Part shown: positions 54,151 through 63,828 of the stretch, one piece after another
How the letters are laid out: each line of letters begins with the position of its first letter
Position numbering within the stretch: position 1 is the stretch's first letter
Assembly: GCF_022012415.1 (NCBI RefSeq)
Contig: NZ_JAKLTR010000015.1
Coordinates: forward strand, 62,001-126,000
Reading direction: 5' to 3'
DNA: 64,000 nt
From: Terrimonas ginsenosidimutans
Lineage (GTDB): Bacteria > Bacteroidota > Bacteroidia > Chitinophagales > Chitinophagaceae
Program-made: the position numbers and the translations under genes
The notes under the pieces: model-generated
What the model saw: only the letters and a program-made list of their open reading frames with translations
The model's database searches: none
Told to the model about the DNA's origin: nothing

Positions 54151-55431
54151 ATGCAGCATATTGTTATCATTGGTGGCGGTTTTGCGGGCATAAATCTCGC
54201 AAAAAGTCTCGCCAACAACAAGGACTTCTCTGTTACTTTAGTAGATCGTAATAACTACAATTTCTTTCCTCCCCTGCTTTACCAGGTTGCAACCAGTTAT
54301 CTCGAAACTTCGAGTATCTGTTACCCTTTCAGGAGATTTTTACGGGGTAAAAAGAATGTCACATTCCGCATGGGAGAGTTTAAACAACTGAAGCCAACGG
54401 AAAATAAAGTAGTGCTTTCAAATGGGGAACTGAGTTACGACCATGTTGTTTTTGCGGTAGGTGCGGAGACCAATTTTTTTGGAATGGAAAACGTCAGGCA
54501 GAATGCCTTGCCGATGAAAACGGTAAATGACGCACTTGAATTACGCAACTACTTTCTTCAACGGATGGAGCAGGCTACAAGAACGACGGATCCTGTTGAA
54601 CGTGATAAACTGCTCACCATCGTGATCGCAGGAGGTGGTCCAACAGGAGTGGAAGTATCCGGCGTGCTGGCTGAAATGAAGAAGAAGGTCATTCCGAAAG
54701 ATTATCCTGAACTGAGCGGTAAAGGTTTCGAATCGCATATCTACCTTGTTGATGGCGGTCCAAAATTGCTTGCTCCGATGAGCGAGAAATCCCAGGTAGA
54801 TACACTGAACGCACTTACAAAAATGGGCGTTGAAGTGAAACTCAACTCGCAGGTCAAAGATTACAAAGATGATATCGTCACTTTCGCCAACGGCGATACG
54901 GTTGCAACAAAAACCCTTGTATGGGCAGCCGGGGTAACAGGTTCAGTATTCGAAGGTATCCCACAGGAATCATATGGTCGCGGACGCAGACTGATCGTTG
55001 ATGAACATAATCTCGTTTCAGGTTTTTCCAACGTTTATGCGATCGGAGATACCTGTTTGCAATCAACAGACAAGGCTTTTCCCAACGGACATCCGCAAGT
55101 TGCCCAGGTCGCTATTCAGCAAGGCAAACTGCTGGCGAAGAACTTTGCAGCATCCGTAACCGGTAAGCCCCAGAAAGCTTTCAGGTATAATGACAAGGGC
55201 ACAATGGCCATCATTGGTTGGAATAAAGCAGTGGCGGACATCCCAAAACCCAAATTGCATTTCAAAGGGTTTATTGCATGGCTGATGTGGCTGTTCATTC
55301 ACCTGATCTCCCTGATCAATTATCGCAATAAGATCAGAACGCTTTACAATTGGACAAGCGCATACTTTACAAGGGACCAGACATTGAGGATGATCGTTCG
55401 CCCGGATGGTGAACCACCAGTGAAGGGCTAA
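54151..55431 (+). CDS. type II NADH dehydrogenase-like flavoprotein
   Basis: About 426 residues from the ATG at 54151. The FAD-binding Rossmann motif IVIIGGGFAGINLAKSL is at the N-terminus, the NAD(P)H-binding motif IVIAGGGPTGVEVSGVLAEM near the middle, and the second FAD-contact segment VYAIGDTCLQ follows. The C-terminal FIAWLMWLFIHLISLINYRN is the membrane-anchoring amphipathic region typical of NDH-2. It would pass electrons from NADH to menaquinone without proton pumping. Monocistronic, with its own promoter and terminator. Confidence 0.93.
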   Translation: MQHIVIIGGGFAGINLAKSLANNKDFSVTLVDRNNYNFFPPLLYQVATSYLETSSICYPFRRFLRGKKNVTFRMGEFKQLKPTENKVVLSNGELSYDHVVFAVGAETNFFGMENVRQNALPMKTVNDALELRNYFLQRMEQATRTTDPVERDKLLTIVIAGGGPTGVEVSGVLAEMKKKVIPKDYPELSGKGFESHIYLVDGGPKLLAPMSEKSQVDTLNALTKMGVEVKLNSQVKDYKDDIVTFANGDTVATKTLVWAAGVTGSVFEGIPQESYGRGRRLIVDEHNLVSGFSNVYAIGDTCLQSTDKAFPNGHPQVAQVAIQQGKLLAKNFAASVTGKPQKAFRYNDKGTMAIIGWNKAVADIPKPKLHFKGFIAWLMWLFIHLISLINYRNKIRTLYNWTSAYFTRDQTLRMIVRPDGEPPVKG

Positions 55432-55448
55432 TAATAATCAGATCGCAG

Positions 55449-55480
55449 ACGACCGCCCGCAGACCGCGGACGGTCGTTTT
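55449..55480 (+). terminator. terminator of the NDH-2-like gene
   Basis: Stem ACGACCG / CGGTCGT (55449-55455 and 55471-55477), extended inside by CCGC/GCGG pairing and followed by U residues. Confidence 0.8.
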
Positions 55481-55663
55481 ATAAGTCAATACTTTCAGAA
55501 CGATCAGCAGCTGCTTTCTTGCAGAAATGACTCTCTGCAGCTTGCGATCCGTCATCATCCCCATCTCTCTCATTAACCCCCGTTTAACACCATTTCCCAT
55601 TAAATTTTACGGATAATCAGAAAGTGGCACCCTTTTTTCTGAATTAGGCTTTAATCCATTGGT

Positions 55664-57358
55664 ATGGACAGAAGATCATTCTTTCATCGGGTAAAAAAAG
55701 AGAAAGGAATCGAGTGGAATTATGCTGCTGATCTTGACACAGTTAGCTCAGGCCTCGATGCTTATAAGGGTAAACTCTCCAATGATCAGCTTATGCATCT
55801 GCTTAAGAGGGTAACTTTTGGAGCCAGCCCCAATGATATTGATCATTTCAAAGGAAAGAAATTGAAAAAGATCATACATGAACTTCTTTACACGGAAGAA
55901 AAGGAGCCTGCTCCACCCGTAAATAATTACAACGATCCTGATTCGAAAAAAGAAGAAGAAAATTATTTCTTCGATGAAGAAATTCCTGCAGGTCAGACAT
56001 GGATCAACTCCACCACCTTTAATGGGAAAAATAGTGGCCGGAGAAGGAACTCCCTGAAGAACTGGTGGATCGGCCTGATGCTGAACCAGCAATCCACACT
56101 CAGGGAAAAGATGGTTGTTTTCTGGCACAATCATTTTGCAACGCAGGCAACCATCGTCGACAATGCACGTTATCTCTACCAGCATAACGTAATGCTCCGC
56201 CGTCATGCACTTGGAAATTTCAAGGCTATGGTAAAGGACGTGACGATCGACCCGGCCATGCTTAAATATCTTAATGGTGCAGTGAGCACAAAAAAAGCTC
56301 CTGATGAGAACTACGGCCGTGAACTACAGGAACTTTTTACGATCGGCAAAGGACCGGAATCCCGCTATACGGAAAATGATGTGAAAGCTGCCGCACGCGT
56401 GCTGACTGGTTACCGGTTTGAAAACAAGACCTACACAACTGTGTTCGACGCAAACCGGCATGATGAAAGCGACAAGCAGTTTTCAGCGTTTTATAATAAC
56501 ACGGTGATCCAGGGGAAAAAAGGTGCGCCAGGTGCTGAAGAAACAGATGATCTGCTGAACATGATATTTGCGCAACAGGAAGTTTCCCGATTCATTTGCC
56601 GTAAACTATACCGCTTTTTTGTTTATCACAGCATCGATGCAATTACTGAAAAAAATGTGATCGAGCCTTTGGCCGCGATTTTCCGTAAAAACGATTATGA
56701 GATCAAGCCTGTACTGGAAGCCTTACTCAGCAGCAAACATTTCTTTGATCCCGCAAATTTTAATGCGGTGATCAAAAGCCCGCTGGATTTTACCATCGGC
56801 CTTTGCAGGGAATACAAGATCAGCTTCCCGGATGCAGGGAACTTTATTGACCAATATGGACTTTGGGAGCAGGTCAGAAATCAGGCGACCGCCATGCAGC
56901 AAAATATTGGTGATCCTCCCAATGTTGCAGGATGGCAGCCATACTACCAGGAGCCGCAGTATGACAAACTTTGGATCAGCTCGGACTCCCTGCCCCGCCG
57001 TAACCAGTATTCAGATCGTATGATCAATAATGGTTTTGCGAAGAATGAGACAAAAGTGGTGATCGATACGATCGCGTTCACTAAAACCCTCCCGACTCCT
57101 GCAGATCCGGACAAGCTGATCAGCGATGCGATCAGGCGGCTGTACAATATGGATCTCGCCGTGACGGAGAAAACGTTTATCAAAAGCAGCATCCTGCTAT
57201 CTGGTCTGACAGGCATGCAGTCTGATCACTACTGGACAGATATCTGGAATGCATACCTGGCAAAACCGGATGACAAGAAAAATACTGACCAGGTTACCAA
57301 ACGATTGAAATCGCTCTATAAATATTTAATGAACAGACCTGAGTATCAGCTTTGCTGA
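55664..57358 (+). CDS. DUF1800-family protein
   Basis: A 564-residue protein starting MDRRSFFHRVKKEKGIEWNY, followed by the DUF1800 opening MHLLKRVTFGASPNDIDHFK. Other family marks are MVVFWHNHFATQ, ELFTIGKG, AARVLTGYRF, FICRKLYRFFVYH and LDFTIGLCREY. DUF1800 proteins are large, helical and nearly always paired with a DUF1501 protein, as here 28 bases downstream. The molecular function is unknown; the N-terminal RRSFF hints at Tat-related targeting but no long hydrophobic stretch follows. Confidence 0.94.
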   Translation: MDRRSFFHRVKKEKGIEWNYAADLDTVSSGLDAYKGKLSNDQLMHLLKRVTFGASPNDIDHFKGKKLKKIIHELLYTEEKEPAPPVNNYNDPDSKKEEENYFFDEEIPAGQTWINSTTFNGKNSGRRRNSLKNWWIGLMLNQQSTLREKMVVFWHNHFATQATIVDNARYLYQHNVMLRRHALGNFKAMVKDVTIDPAMLKYLNGAVSTKKAPDENYGRELQELFTIGKGPESRYTENDVKAAARVLTGYRFENKTYTTVFDANRHDESDKQFSAFYNNTVIQGKKGAPGAEETDDLLNMIFAQQEVSRFICRKLYRFFVYHSIDAITEKNVIEPLAAIFRKNDYEIKPVLEALLSSKHFFDPANFNAVIKSPLDFTIGLCREYKISFPDAGNFIDQYGLWEQVRNQATAMQQNIGDPPNVAGWQPYYQEPQYDKLWISSDSLPRRNQYSDRMINNGFAKNETKVVIDTIAFTKTLPTPADPDKLISDAIRRLYNMDLAVTEKTFIKSSILLSGLTGMQSDHYWTDIWNAYLAKPDDKKNTDQVTKRLKSLYKYLMNRPEYQLC

Positions 57359-57386
57359 CGCCGTTCATTTAACTAAAACCCGGACG

Positions 57387-58697
57387 ATGAAAAGAAGGGA
57401 TTTTTTGAAACACACACTGCCCGCCATAGCATTGCCTGCTATCCTCGATGGCTGGTCATTAAATGCGTGGGCAAAATCGCCATTACTGCAGGGCATCAGT
57501 GCTGCAGAGGACAATGGGCGTGTACTGGTACTGGTGCAACTGAATGGCGGTAATGATGGCCTGAATACTGTTATCCCGATCGATCTGTATGATGCTTATT
57601 ATGCTGCGCGTACCAATATCGCTATCCCGCAGGAAAAGATCTTACGTCTGAATGGCTTTGATCAAACAGGTCTTAATCCCGCGATGACGCATATCCAGCA
57701 TATGTTCAATGAAGGAAAGGTTTCTATTGTACAGGCGGTTAGTTATCCCAATCCAAATTTCTCCCATTTCCGTGCTACTGATATCTGGTTGACGGGTTCT
57801 GATTCCGACAAGACACTTGATTCCGGCTGGGCGGGGAGATTTCTGAATAACGAATTCCCTGGTTTTCCAGCAGGGTATCCGAATAACAATATGACTGATC
57901 CGCTGGCGATCCAGGTAGGTGGAATTATATCTCCGGCATTCCAGGGACCGGTCACCAGTATGGGAATGGCCATCACCAATCCATCAAGTTTTTATGCGTT
58001 GCTTAACAATGTAAATACATCTTCATCCGCTTCTTCGCGTGCAGGGGATCAACTGGCGTATATACGGGAGATGTCCATGGTGACTGACAAGTATGCTACT
58101 GTGATCAAAAATGCAGCTCAGAAAATAAAAACACAGTCGTCCCTCTACCCTGCGCAGGGGAAAAACCCGCTGGCTGATCAGTTGAAGATCGTTTCGAGGC
58201 TGATCGCGGGTGGATTAAAAACGAAAGTGTACATGGTTAACATGGGTGGATTTGATACACATGCCAGACAGACTGATGCAAAGGACACCACTATTGGCGC
58301 GCATGCAAGATTGCTGGAAAGGCTTTCTGAAGCGATCAATGTTTTTATGGTTGACCTGCAGGAACTGGGAGTTGCGGACCGCGTACTGGGGATGACGTTC
58401 TCCGAGTTTGGCCGTCGAATTAAATCAAATGCGAGTGGTGGTACCGACCATGGAGCCGCGGCCCCGGTCCTCCTCTTTGGCAATAGTGTGCAACCTGGTA
58501 TTATCGGCACTAATCCTCCGATAACCGCTGCAGCTACCGCAAAAGACAATATAGCAATGCAGCACGATTTCCGTTCACTTTACACTACAGTTCTTGAAAA
58601 CTGGTTTATGATCAATCAGGCTGCTTCTGAGTCGATCATGCTGAAAGACTTTGCATCACTCGCAATTGTCAAGGGAGTAAATGCACCATCTACCTGA
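57387..58697 (+). CDS. DUF1501-family (sulfatase-like) exported protein
   Basis: A 436-residue protein with a Tat-like signal (MKRRDFLKHTLPAIALPAIL). The DUF1501 core includes VLVLVQLNGGNDGLNTVIPI, NPNFSHFRATDIW, VNMGGFDTHA and FSEFGRRIKSNASGGTDHGA. The family belongs to the alkaline-phosphatase/sulfatase fold; the Asp/His clusters suggest a metal site, but no activity is established. It is co-transcribed with the DUF1800 gene and ends at a strong bidirectional terminator. Confidence 0.94.
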   Translation: MKRRDFLKHTLPAIALPAILDGWSLNAWAKSPLLQGISAAEDNGRVLVLVQLNGGNDGLNTVIPIDLYDAYYAARTNIAIPQEKILRLNGFDQTGLNPAMTHIQHMFNEGKVSIVQAVSYPNPNFSHFRATDIWLTGSDSDKTLDSGWAGRFLNNEFPGFPAGYPNNNMTDPLAIQVGGIISPAFQGPVTSMGMAITNPSSFYALLNNVNTSSSASSRAGDQLAYIREMSMVTDKYATVIKNAAQKIKTQSSLYPAQGKNPLADQLKIVSRLIAGGLKTKVYMVNMGGFDTHARQTDAKDTTIGAHARLLERLSEAINVFMVDLQELGVADRVLGMTFSEFGRRIKSNASGGTDHGAAAPVLLFGNSVQPGIIGTNPPITAAATAKDNIAMQHDFRSLYTTVLENWFMINQAASESIMLKDFASLAIVKGVNAPST

Positions 58698-58722
58698 AAT
58701 TGATCTTCGCCTTAACATAAAT

Positions 58723-58753
58723 AAAATGGCCCCGGATGATCCGGGGCCATTTT
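58723..58753. terminator. bidirectional terminator, 15-bp perfect stem
   Basis: AAAATGGCCCCGGAT / ATCCGGGGCCATTTT with a one-base centre (58723-58753), between the convergent DUF1501 and methyltransferase genes. Confidence 0.92.
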
Positions 58754-58768
58754 ATTTTATAGGAAGAA

Positions 58769-59530
58769 TCAGATCCAATAAAGTTTTGTTTCATACTCCA
58801 TCTTTACAAATCCGTTTTCATTATGCGCTACAAATAACTGGATCAACCTCGAGATCATCGCATCATAAGATTCATGATCCGGCAGAGGGATATAAGAGGA
58901 CGAAAGAAGCTGCCCTTTTAATGAATCAAAATCGAGCATCTGTACATTATCAAAGTGATCGATGTTTGTTTGACGTGGAAAGAAAAACTCCCTGATCTCT
59001 TCTTCAGAAACTTTATCAAGCACCTGGGGTTCCATCGCGAATTCTTCTTTCAATTTCTGATATGAATCCATAAAGACGGAACTCTTCTTCCGGAGATTCC
59101 AGGCAAGCACTATATGTCCATCCGGCTTCAGGATCCTTTCAAATTCTTTCTTCGTTCTTTCGGGATCCATCCAGTGAAACGCCTGTGCTACAGTGATCAG
59201 GTCGACACTTTCATGACGCAATCCGGTTTGTTCCGCGCGATGTCTGCGACTGGTAAAGCCCGGATACAGACTGAGGCGTTTGTCTCCGGCAGCACGCATC
59301 TCCTCATTCGGCTCAATGCCGATCACATTATACCCCTGCTTTAATAAAATTTCCGCAAAAAGACCTGTACCGCAACCAACGTCTACAATACGTTGGTCTT
59401 TCAATAAACCCAGTCTCTGTTCAAGAAACGGAACGATGGCGGCAGGATAAGAAGGTCTGTATCTCACATAATTCTCAACCCTGTTGGAAAACCTCTTGGT
59501 AGGTTGAAGAGTGGACAAATCGCTAAACAT
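58769..59530 (-). CDS. class I SAM-dependent methyltransferase
   Basis: About 253 residues from the ATG at 59530; the ATG at 59590 lies upstream of the -7 element and is rejected. Motif I is IVDVGCGTGLFAEILLKQGY, followed by VIGIEPNEEM, the motif LITVAQAFHWMDPERTKKEF and KPDGHIVLAWNL. The FHW and family start (RFSNRVENYVRYRPSYP) match Methyltransf_11-type enzymes similar to trans-aconitate or small-molecule methyltransferases. Substrate unknown. Confidence 0.92.
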   Translation of the reverse strand: MFSDLSTLQPTKRFSNRVENYVRYRPSYPAAIVPFLEQRLGLLKDQRIVDVGCGTGLFAEILLKQGYNVIGIEPNEEMRAAGDKRLSLYPGFTSRRHRAEQTGLRHESVDLITVAQAFHWMDPERTKKEFERILKPDGHIVLAWNLRKKSSVFMDSYQKLKEEFAMEPQVLDKVSEEEIREFFFPRQTNIDHFDNVQMLDFDSLKGQLLSSSYIPLPDHESYDAMISRLIQLFVAHNENGFVKMEYETKLYWI

Positions 59531-59550
59531 GGAAGCTCGTGTTTGAGCCG

Positions 59551-59558
59551 CAAAAATA
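59551..59558 (-). promoter_or_regulatory. -7 promoter element of the methyltransferase gene
   Basis: TATTTTTG on the minus strand, about 20 bases upstream of the ATG at 59530. No clear -33 TTG at the usual distance. Confidence 0.55.
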
Positions 59559-59788
59559 TCACTATTCTGATTGCCCAGCCCTATGTTCACCCAAATTTAA
59601 TCGGATTGATCAGTTTATTTTTTCCACAGCTGTTGCAGACAGGTGATCGGCGATCAGTCCCGTTTGTAATGAAAAGAGTAAAAACGTCCATCATTATGCT
59701 TTAACTGGTTATTCAATAGCACAGGCAGTATGATCAATTTTTACTTATGAATGCTTCCGCTATTCTGTTATTCAACATCTTCTGAATC

Positions 59789-61692
59789 CTAGCTCATGTA
59801 TCCCCAGGCACTTTCATAAGCATTCAGCCTTTCTGCGTACGTAATAAAATCTGCATAAAATGGAAGCCGGGCGAGAGTACCGCTGTCACCTACAATAACC
59901 AGTTTCTTCTTTGCGCGGGTCATGGCCACATTCATTCTTCGGATATCTGACAGAAAACCGATCCTGTTCTCTGTATTGCTTCTCGTCATGCTGATGTATA
60001 CCATATCCCTTTCCTGCCCCTGGAAACTATCAATGGTGTTCACAGCGATCTTATCTCCATAAGCCAGCAGATCGGGAGACTGCAGCAATAATGATTTAAG
60101 TGTATCTACCTGTTGCTTGTAAGGAGAAATGATCGCAATGGTGGGGAATTCTCCCGGTGAATAGTGCGTTTCAAGTAATGGGATCATCTGCCTCAGGTGC
60201 GTAAAAACGAATGCCGCTTCTTCCGGATTATATGTGCTGGTGCCCTCAACTTTCTCTTCAAATCCACAGCCGGCGGTGTCAATGAACACAAGCGGATTGT
60301 CAGACTCAAACAACACATGATCTGCAACAGACTGGTGCGCCGACAAACGGTTCTGGTAAAATACGGAAGAAGAATACCCCATGATCGCACGGTTCATCCG
60401 GTATTGTTCTTCAAGCAATGCAACGGCGTCTGGATGAAGTTGAACATTCTTTTCCATCAGCGTACGGCTTAACCCATCTTTGGCAGCCTGTTCAGATTTG
60501 ACCGTTGGAGCAAGCTGATGATGATCACCGGCCATTACCAGTTTTTTGGCTTTTAAGACGGGGATCCAGCAGGCTGGTTCCAGGGCCTGACCCGCTTCAT
60601 CGATCACCACCGTGTGAAAACGACGGTCGCGGATCGTGTAATGATTAGCTCCGACCAGCGTCGCGGTGATCACCTGTGCCCTGGATAGAAGGTCATTTAA
60701 TATGTATTGCTCTGTATTGCCGGCTTCTTTCAGGATATTCCTTGCTTCTTCAAATAAACTCTTTCGCTGATCGCGCTCTGCTTTCCCAAAATTCCGTTTG
60801 TACTTATAAGCCATCTCCCTGAACTCATTTGCACGCTTTTTAAGCTTTTTAACCTGCTTCATCTGAGCGTGTTCCGCCATTTGCTGATCAACTGTCAGCG
60901 AAAAGAGTTTTTCCGAAATACGCGCAGGGTTTCCTACACGCACTACTGTCATTCCGTTATCAGATAATTTTTCACTTAACAGGTCAACGGCAGCATTACT
61001 TGGAGCCACTACCAGCAGTTGCTGGTTTGTTTGGGCATATAAAGCTTTGATCGCTTCCACCAGCGTGGTAGTTTTTCCGGTGCCGGGAGGCCCGTGTACG
61101 ATCGCCAGCTCATTTGCCGCAAGGATCTTTTTCACTGCCTGGGTCTGAGATGGATTCAACCGTTGGGAATCGAATTGCGGCTGATCTTCATAAAATGTCG
61201 GTTGTTTATCCCCTGTCAGAACGCGGATCAGCAGGTCATCCTCCTTTTTATCCAATCGCCGCCCTGCCTCCCGGATGGCGGATTTCATCTCGTCGTAGCT
61301 ATTATCATCAAAAAGCAGGTTTACACCCAGCTGGCCTCTCTCGACCAATCGGGCAGTTCATCTGTGCGCAACGATATCTTCATCTTATTTCCTCCCTGGT
61401 AGGTAACTACCCCTTCTACCCGGTACTCCTTTGGGTCCCGGTTAGAGAAAAGTTCAACAGACGCCCCAAACCGGAAAAGGTGAGCCACCTCAAAATTGTT
61501 CGTTCGCTCCATCTCTACGGTCAGATAGTCCCCGGCTCCCATCTCGGTATCCCGGATCACGATCGGGTACCAGGAAAGGCCATTTGCACGCTTGGCGCCC
61601 AATGAACTGGATTCTGTTAATTGCCTGTAAGCCAACCTGTCTGCCTGTTCCTCCGTTCGTAATAGATCCGAAAGCTGTTTGAAGTAATCCAT
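59789..61692 (-). pseudogene. superfamily 1 DNA/RNA helicase (IGHMBP2-like) with a frameshift
   Basis: Two overlapping frames encode one protein of about 635 residues. The N-terminal part starts at the ATG at 61692 (MDYFKQLSDLLRTEEQADRL) and ends WSREASWV at a TAA near 61322. The rest continues in another frame as GQLGVNLLFDDNSYDEM and holds all helicase motifs: Walker A GPPGTGKTTT, Walker B VVIDEAGQALE, AGDHHQLAPT, EQYRMNRAIM, TIDSFQGQERDMVYIS and NVAMTRAKKKL. Adding one base near 61342 (GAGGGC instead of GAGGC) restores WSREGQLGVNLL. It is either a recent frameshift or a sequencing error. Nucleic-acid unwinding is expected if intact. Confidence 0.88.
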
Positions 61693-61696
61693 GCCG

Positions 61697-61704
61697 CAAA
61701 GGTA
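61697..61704 (-). promoter_or_regulatory. -7 element directly before the helicase start
   Basis: TACCTTTG on the minus strand ends only four bases before the ATG at 61692, which would give a nearly leaderless mRNA. A three-unit heptamer array lies just upstream. Confidence 0.5.
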
Positions 61705-61709
61705 AGAAT

Positions 61710-61733
61710 CGTTGTCCGTTGACCGTTCACCGG
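61710..61733. repeat. short heptamer array
   Basis: CGTTGTC, CGTTGAC and CGTTCAC in register, then CGG. Same family as the arrays at 3720-3928 and 35563-35645, here as a single arm without an inverted partner. Confidence 0.75.
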
Positions 61734-61914
61734 GCAAGCTGTTGTATCGATGCTGATCCCGTCGATAGGAAGAGAATGCAGGCTTTACTCTTTCGGGCAG
61801 GGGGACGCTGGCCATCAGTGAGGATTACCGGCAACGAAATAGGTGTTTCCCTGTAAAACCTTCACTCCTCCACCGTTTGGCGATATTATTGCTGAAAGAC
61901 AATGTAATTTTCAC

Positions 61915-63072
61915 ATGTGTATGCAAAGTGCCACTACTTCTTCGATGCAAAAAAATCTCGCGGAGCTTTTGATTGATTCCAGTGTTGATCGCGTATTCGC
62001 CATTGATACTGACTGGAGGGTTATTGCCTGGAATAATGCAAGTGCTGACCAGACCGGCATTACGAAGACCGCAGCGATGAATCAGTTGATCATGGACCTC
62101 ATGCCTCAATTATCAAAGGACAGGGAAACCATGAATGCCATCATCCAGGCATTTAACGGATGGAAAAGCTTTTTACCTGCCCAAAGGAATACATTTAACC
62201 GGCATCACCATGAAAATCATTTTCTGCCATTAAAGAATAATGAGGGTACTGTTGTAGGAGTAATGAATGTAATGCATGATGTATCGCACCGGATCAAAGC
62301 AGAACAACAACTGCAACGCTTGAATGATGAGCTCGAAATCAAGTACCGCCAACTAAAACGTGTATCAAATGATCTTTCAACCTTTACAGGTATCACAGGT
62401 ACGAATCTGAAAGAACCTGTCAAGATGATCTATACAGGTCTGGAACAACTTGCACGCACGGACGGTCATGTATTATCCAATAACAGTAAAGCGAAGCTGA
62501 GGAAAATGCAATCATCACTGAATCGCATAAACCTCTTGCTCGACGATATCCTTTCCCTTTCCGAAATAAATACTATTCTTGAAAAAACAGAAGAAGTTGA
62601 TCTGAATGAAGTCTTCCAATCGGTGCTGGAAGATTCAAAACTTGGCGCAAAGATCAAAGAGAAAGGTGCTGTGATCGAAGTCAATGAACTTCCGGCCATT
62701 CATGGGAACAGGGAAATGCTTGGCTTCCTGTTCTTCCATCTGCTTGATAACGCAATCAAATTCCAATCTCCGGAGAATACACCGGTTGTACGTGTAGAAG
62801 CAGACATCATTGAAGCCGGAAATGCAATAAAGCATACAACGCCTAAAAAACTCTGCCGCATATCTTTTATCGACAATGGCATCGGTTTCGATGAAGAACA
62901 GGGCCAGCGCATTTTTCACATGTTCGACAAACTTCATCCCGATCGTTTCCGCGGATCAGGCATTGGCCTTGCCATCTGTGAAAAGGTCATGGACGCGCAT
63001 AATGGTTTTATTAAAGCTTACAGTAAGCTGGGAGAAGGAAGCCGGTTCGAGTGCTACTTCTTACGCGAATGA
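61915..63072 (+). CDS. PAS-domain histidine-kinase-like protein lacking the phosphoacceptor His
   Basis: About 385 residues from the ATG at 61915 (61921 and 61945 are also possible). A PAS domain (VFAIDTDWRVIAWNNASADQ onward) is followed by a coiled coil and a DHp-like helix pair. Where relatives read SHDLKEPL, this protein has GTNLKEPV, with Thr (codon ACG at 62401) in place of the His. The ATPase part is complete: FFHLLDNAIKFQ, FIDNGIGFDEEQG, IFHMFDKLHPDRF, GSGIGLAICEKVMDAH. It could bind ATP and act as a pseudokinase, phosphatase or partner of another kinase. No adjacent response regulator. Confidence 0.88.
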   Translation: MCMQSATTSSMQKNLAELLIDSSVDRVFAIDTDWRVIAWNNASADQTGITKTAAMNQLIMDLMPQLSKDRETMNAIIQAFNGWKSFLPAQRNTFNRHHHENHFLPLKNNEGTVVGVMNVMHDVSHRIKAEQQLQRLNDELEIKYRQLKRVSNDLSTFTGITGTNLKEPVKMIYTGLEQLARTDGHVLSNNSKAKLRKMQSSLNRINLLLDDILSLSEINTILEKTEEVDLNEVFQSVLEDSKLGAKIKEKGAVIEVNELPAIHGNREMLGFLFFHLLDNAIKFQSPENTPVVRVEADIIEAGNAIKHTTPKKLCRISFIDNGIGFDEEQGQRIFHMFDKLHPDRFRGSGIGLAICEKVMDAHNGFIKAYSKLGEGSRFECYFLRE

Positions 63073-63116
63073 TCCGCGAATACGAATACTCATAAACAGA
63101 GCAGAGCACGACAGGT

Positions 63117-63172
63117 AAGCAATTGCCGCCTCATTGAAAAATAAACTCTTCAATGAAGCGGCAATTGCTTTT
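63117..63172. terminator. bidirectional terminator with 22-bp stem
   Basis: AAGCAATTGCCGCCTCATTGAA (63117-63138, one mismatch) pairs with 63149-63170 and is followed by U residues on the plus strand. Separates the kinase-like gene from the convergent gene at 63181. Confidence 0.88.
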
Positions 63173-63180
63173 GCAGGATT

Positions 63181-63450
63181 CTACCCGTGAACATCAGCGG
63201 CCATTCGCCGGTCGTTCGCGACCGCTTTTGCGATCGTTGTTTTCAGCTCAACAATATTTTCCGGTATTCCGGCAGTGGAAAGATCCAGCTTGCCGTTTTC
63301 TTCCTTGAGGAGATGATGGCCGTAGAGTTGAACCTCCAGTTCGCCATTCATGATCGTGATGCGATATTCTTTACGATCTTCTTTTTGTTTCACCATACGG
63401 ATCAATGCCTCGTATTGAGATTCCCGATAGTTAAAGGTTACTGAGAACAT
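63181..63450 (-). CDS. small protein of unknown function
   Basis: An 89-residue protein (MFSVTFNYRESQYEALIRMV) with a beta-rich N-terminal part (EYRITIMNGELEVQLYGHHL) and a helical C-terminus. No signal peptide. The shared terminator on its 3' side supports a real gene. Family not recognised. Confidence 0.65.
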   Translation of the reverse strand: MFSVTFNYRESQYEALIRMVKQKEDRKEYRITIMNGELEVQLYGHHLLKEENGKLDLSTAGIPENIVELKTTIAKAVANDRRMAADVHG

Positions 63451-63828
63451 ATTTGTTCGATTAAAATCATCTTAGAGAATAGAGTACGGATTAAAATAGT
63501 TTCATTATGCATTTACCAAAATATCTGCCGGTTTTTGCAATAAATGGATAATTCAAAGAGACCGCGCTGCTGCTGTCTTTGCAGACATCATAATGATCTT
63601 TGCAACAACAGTAAGCTATTACTAAAGGAAAATAATTACACATTTCGGGGAATTAGCTCCAATTTTTTTATTCGATGCAGCAAGTAGGATCTGCTTCATT
63701 CTAAAATCAGGGAAAAGCCGGAGTGTCGCCAAGGCTAACAACTTATCTGATGACCATACTCGAGCCACTGAGTTTTTGCAACAGTCAATCATTCGAAGCC
63801 TATTGATACAATAGTTGTATTTTGCCTC
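63451..63828. other. intergenic region
   Basis: About 380 bases between divergent genes. A 70-codon minus-strand frame (63622-63834) overlaps the next gene's start and has no conserved look. No repeat seen. Confidence 0.4.
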
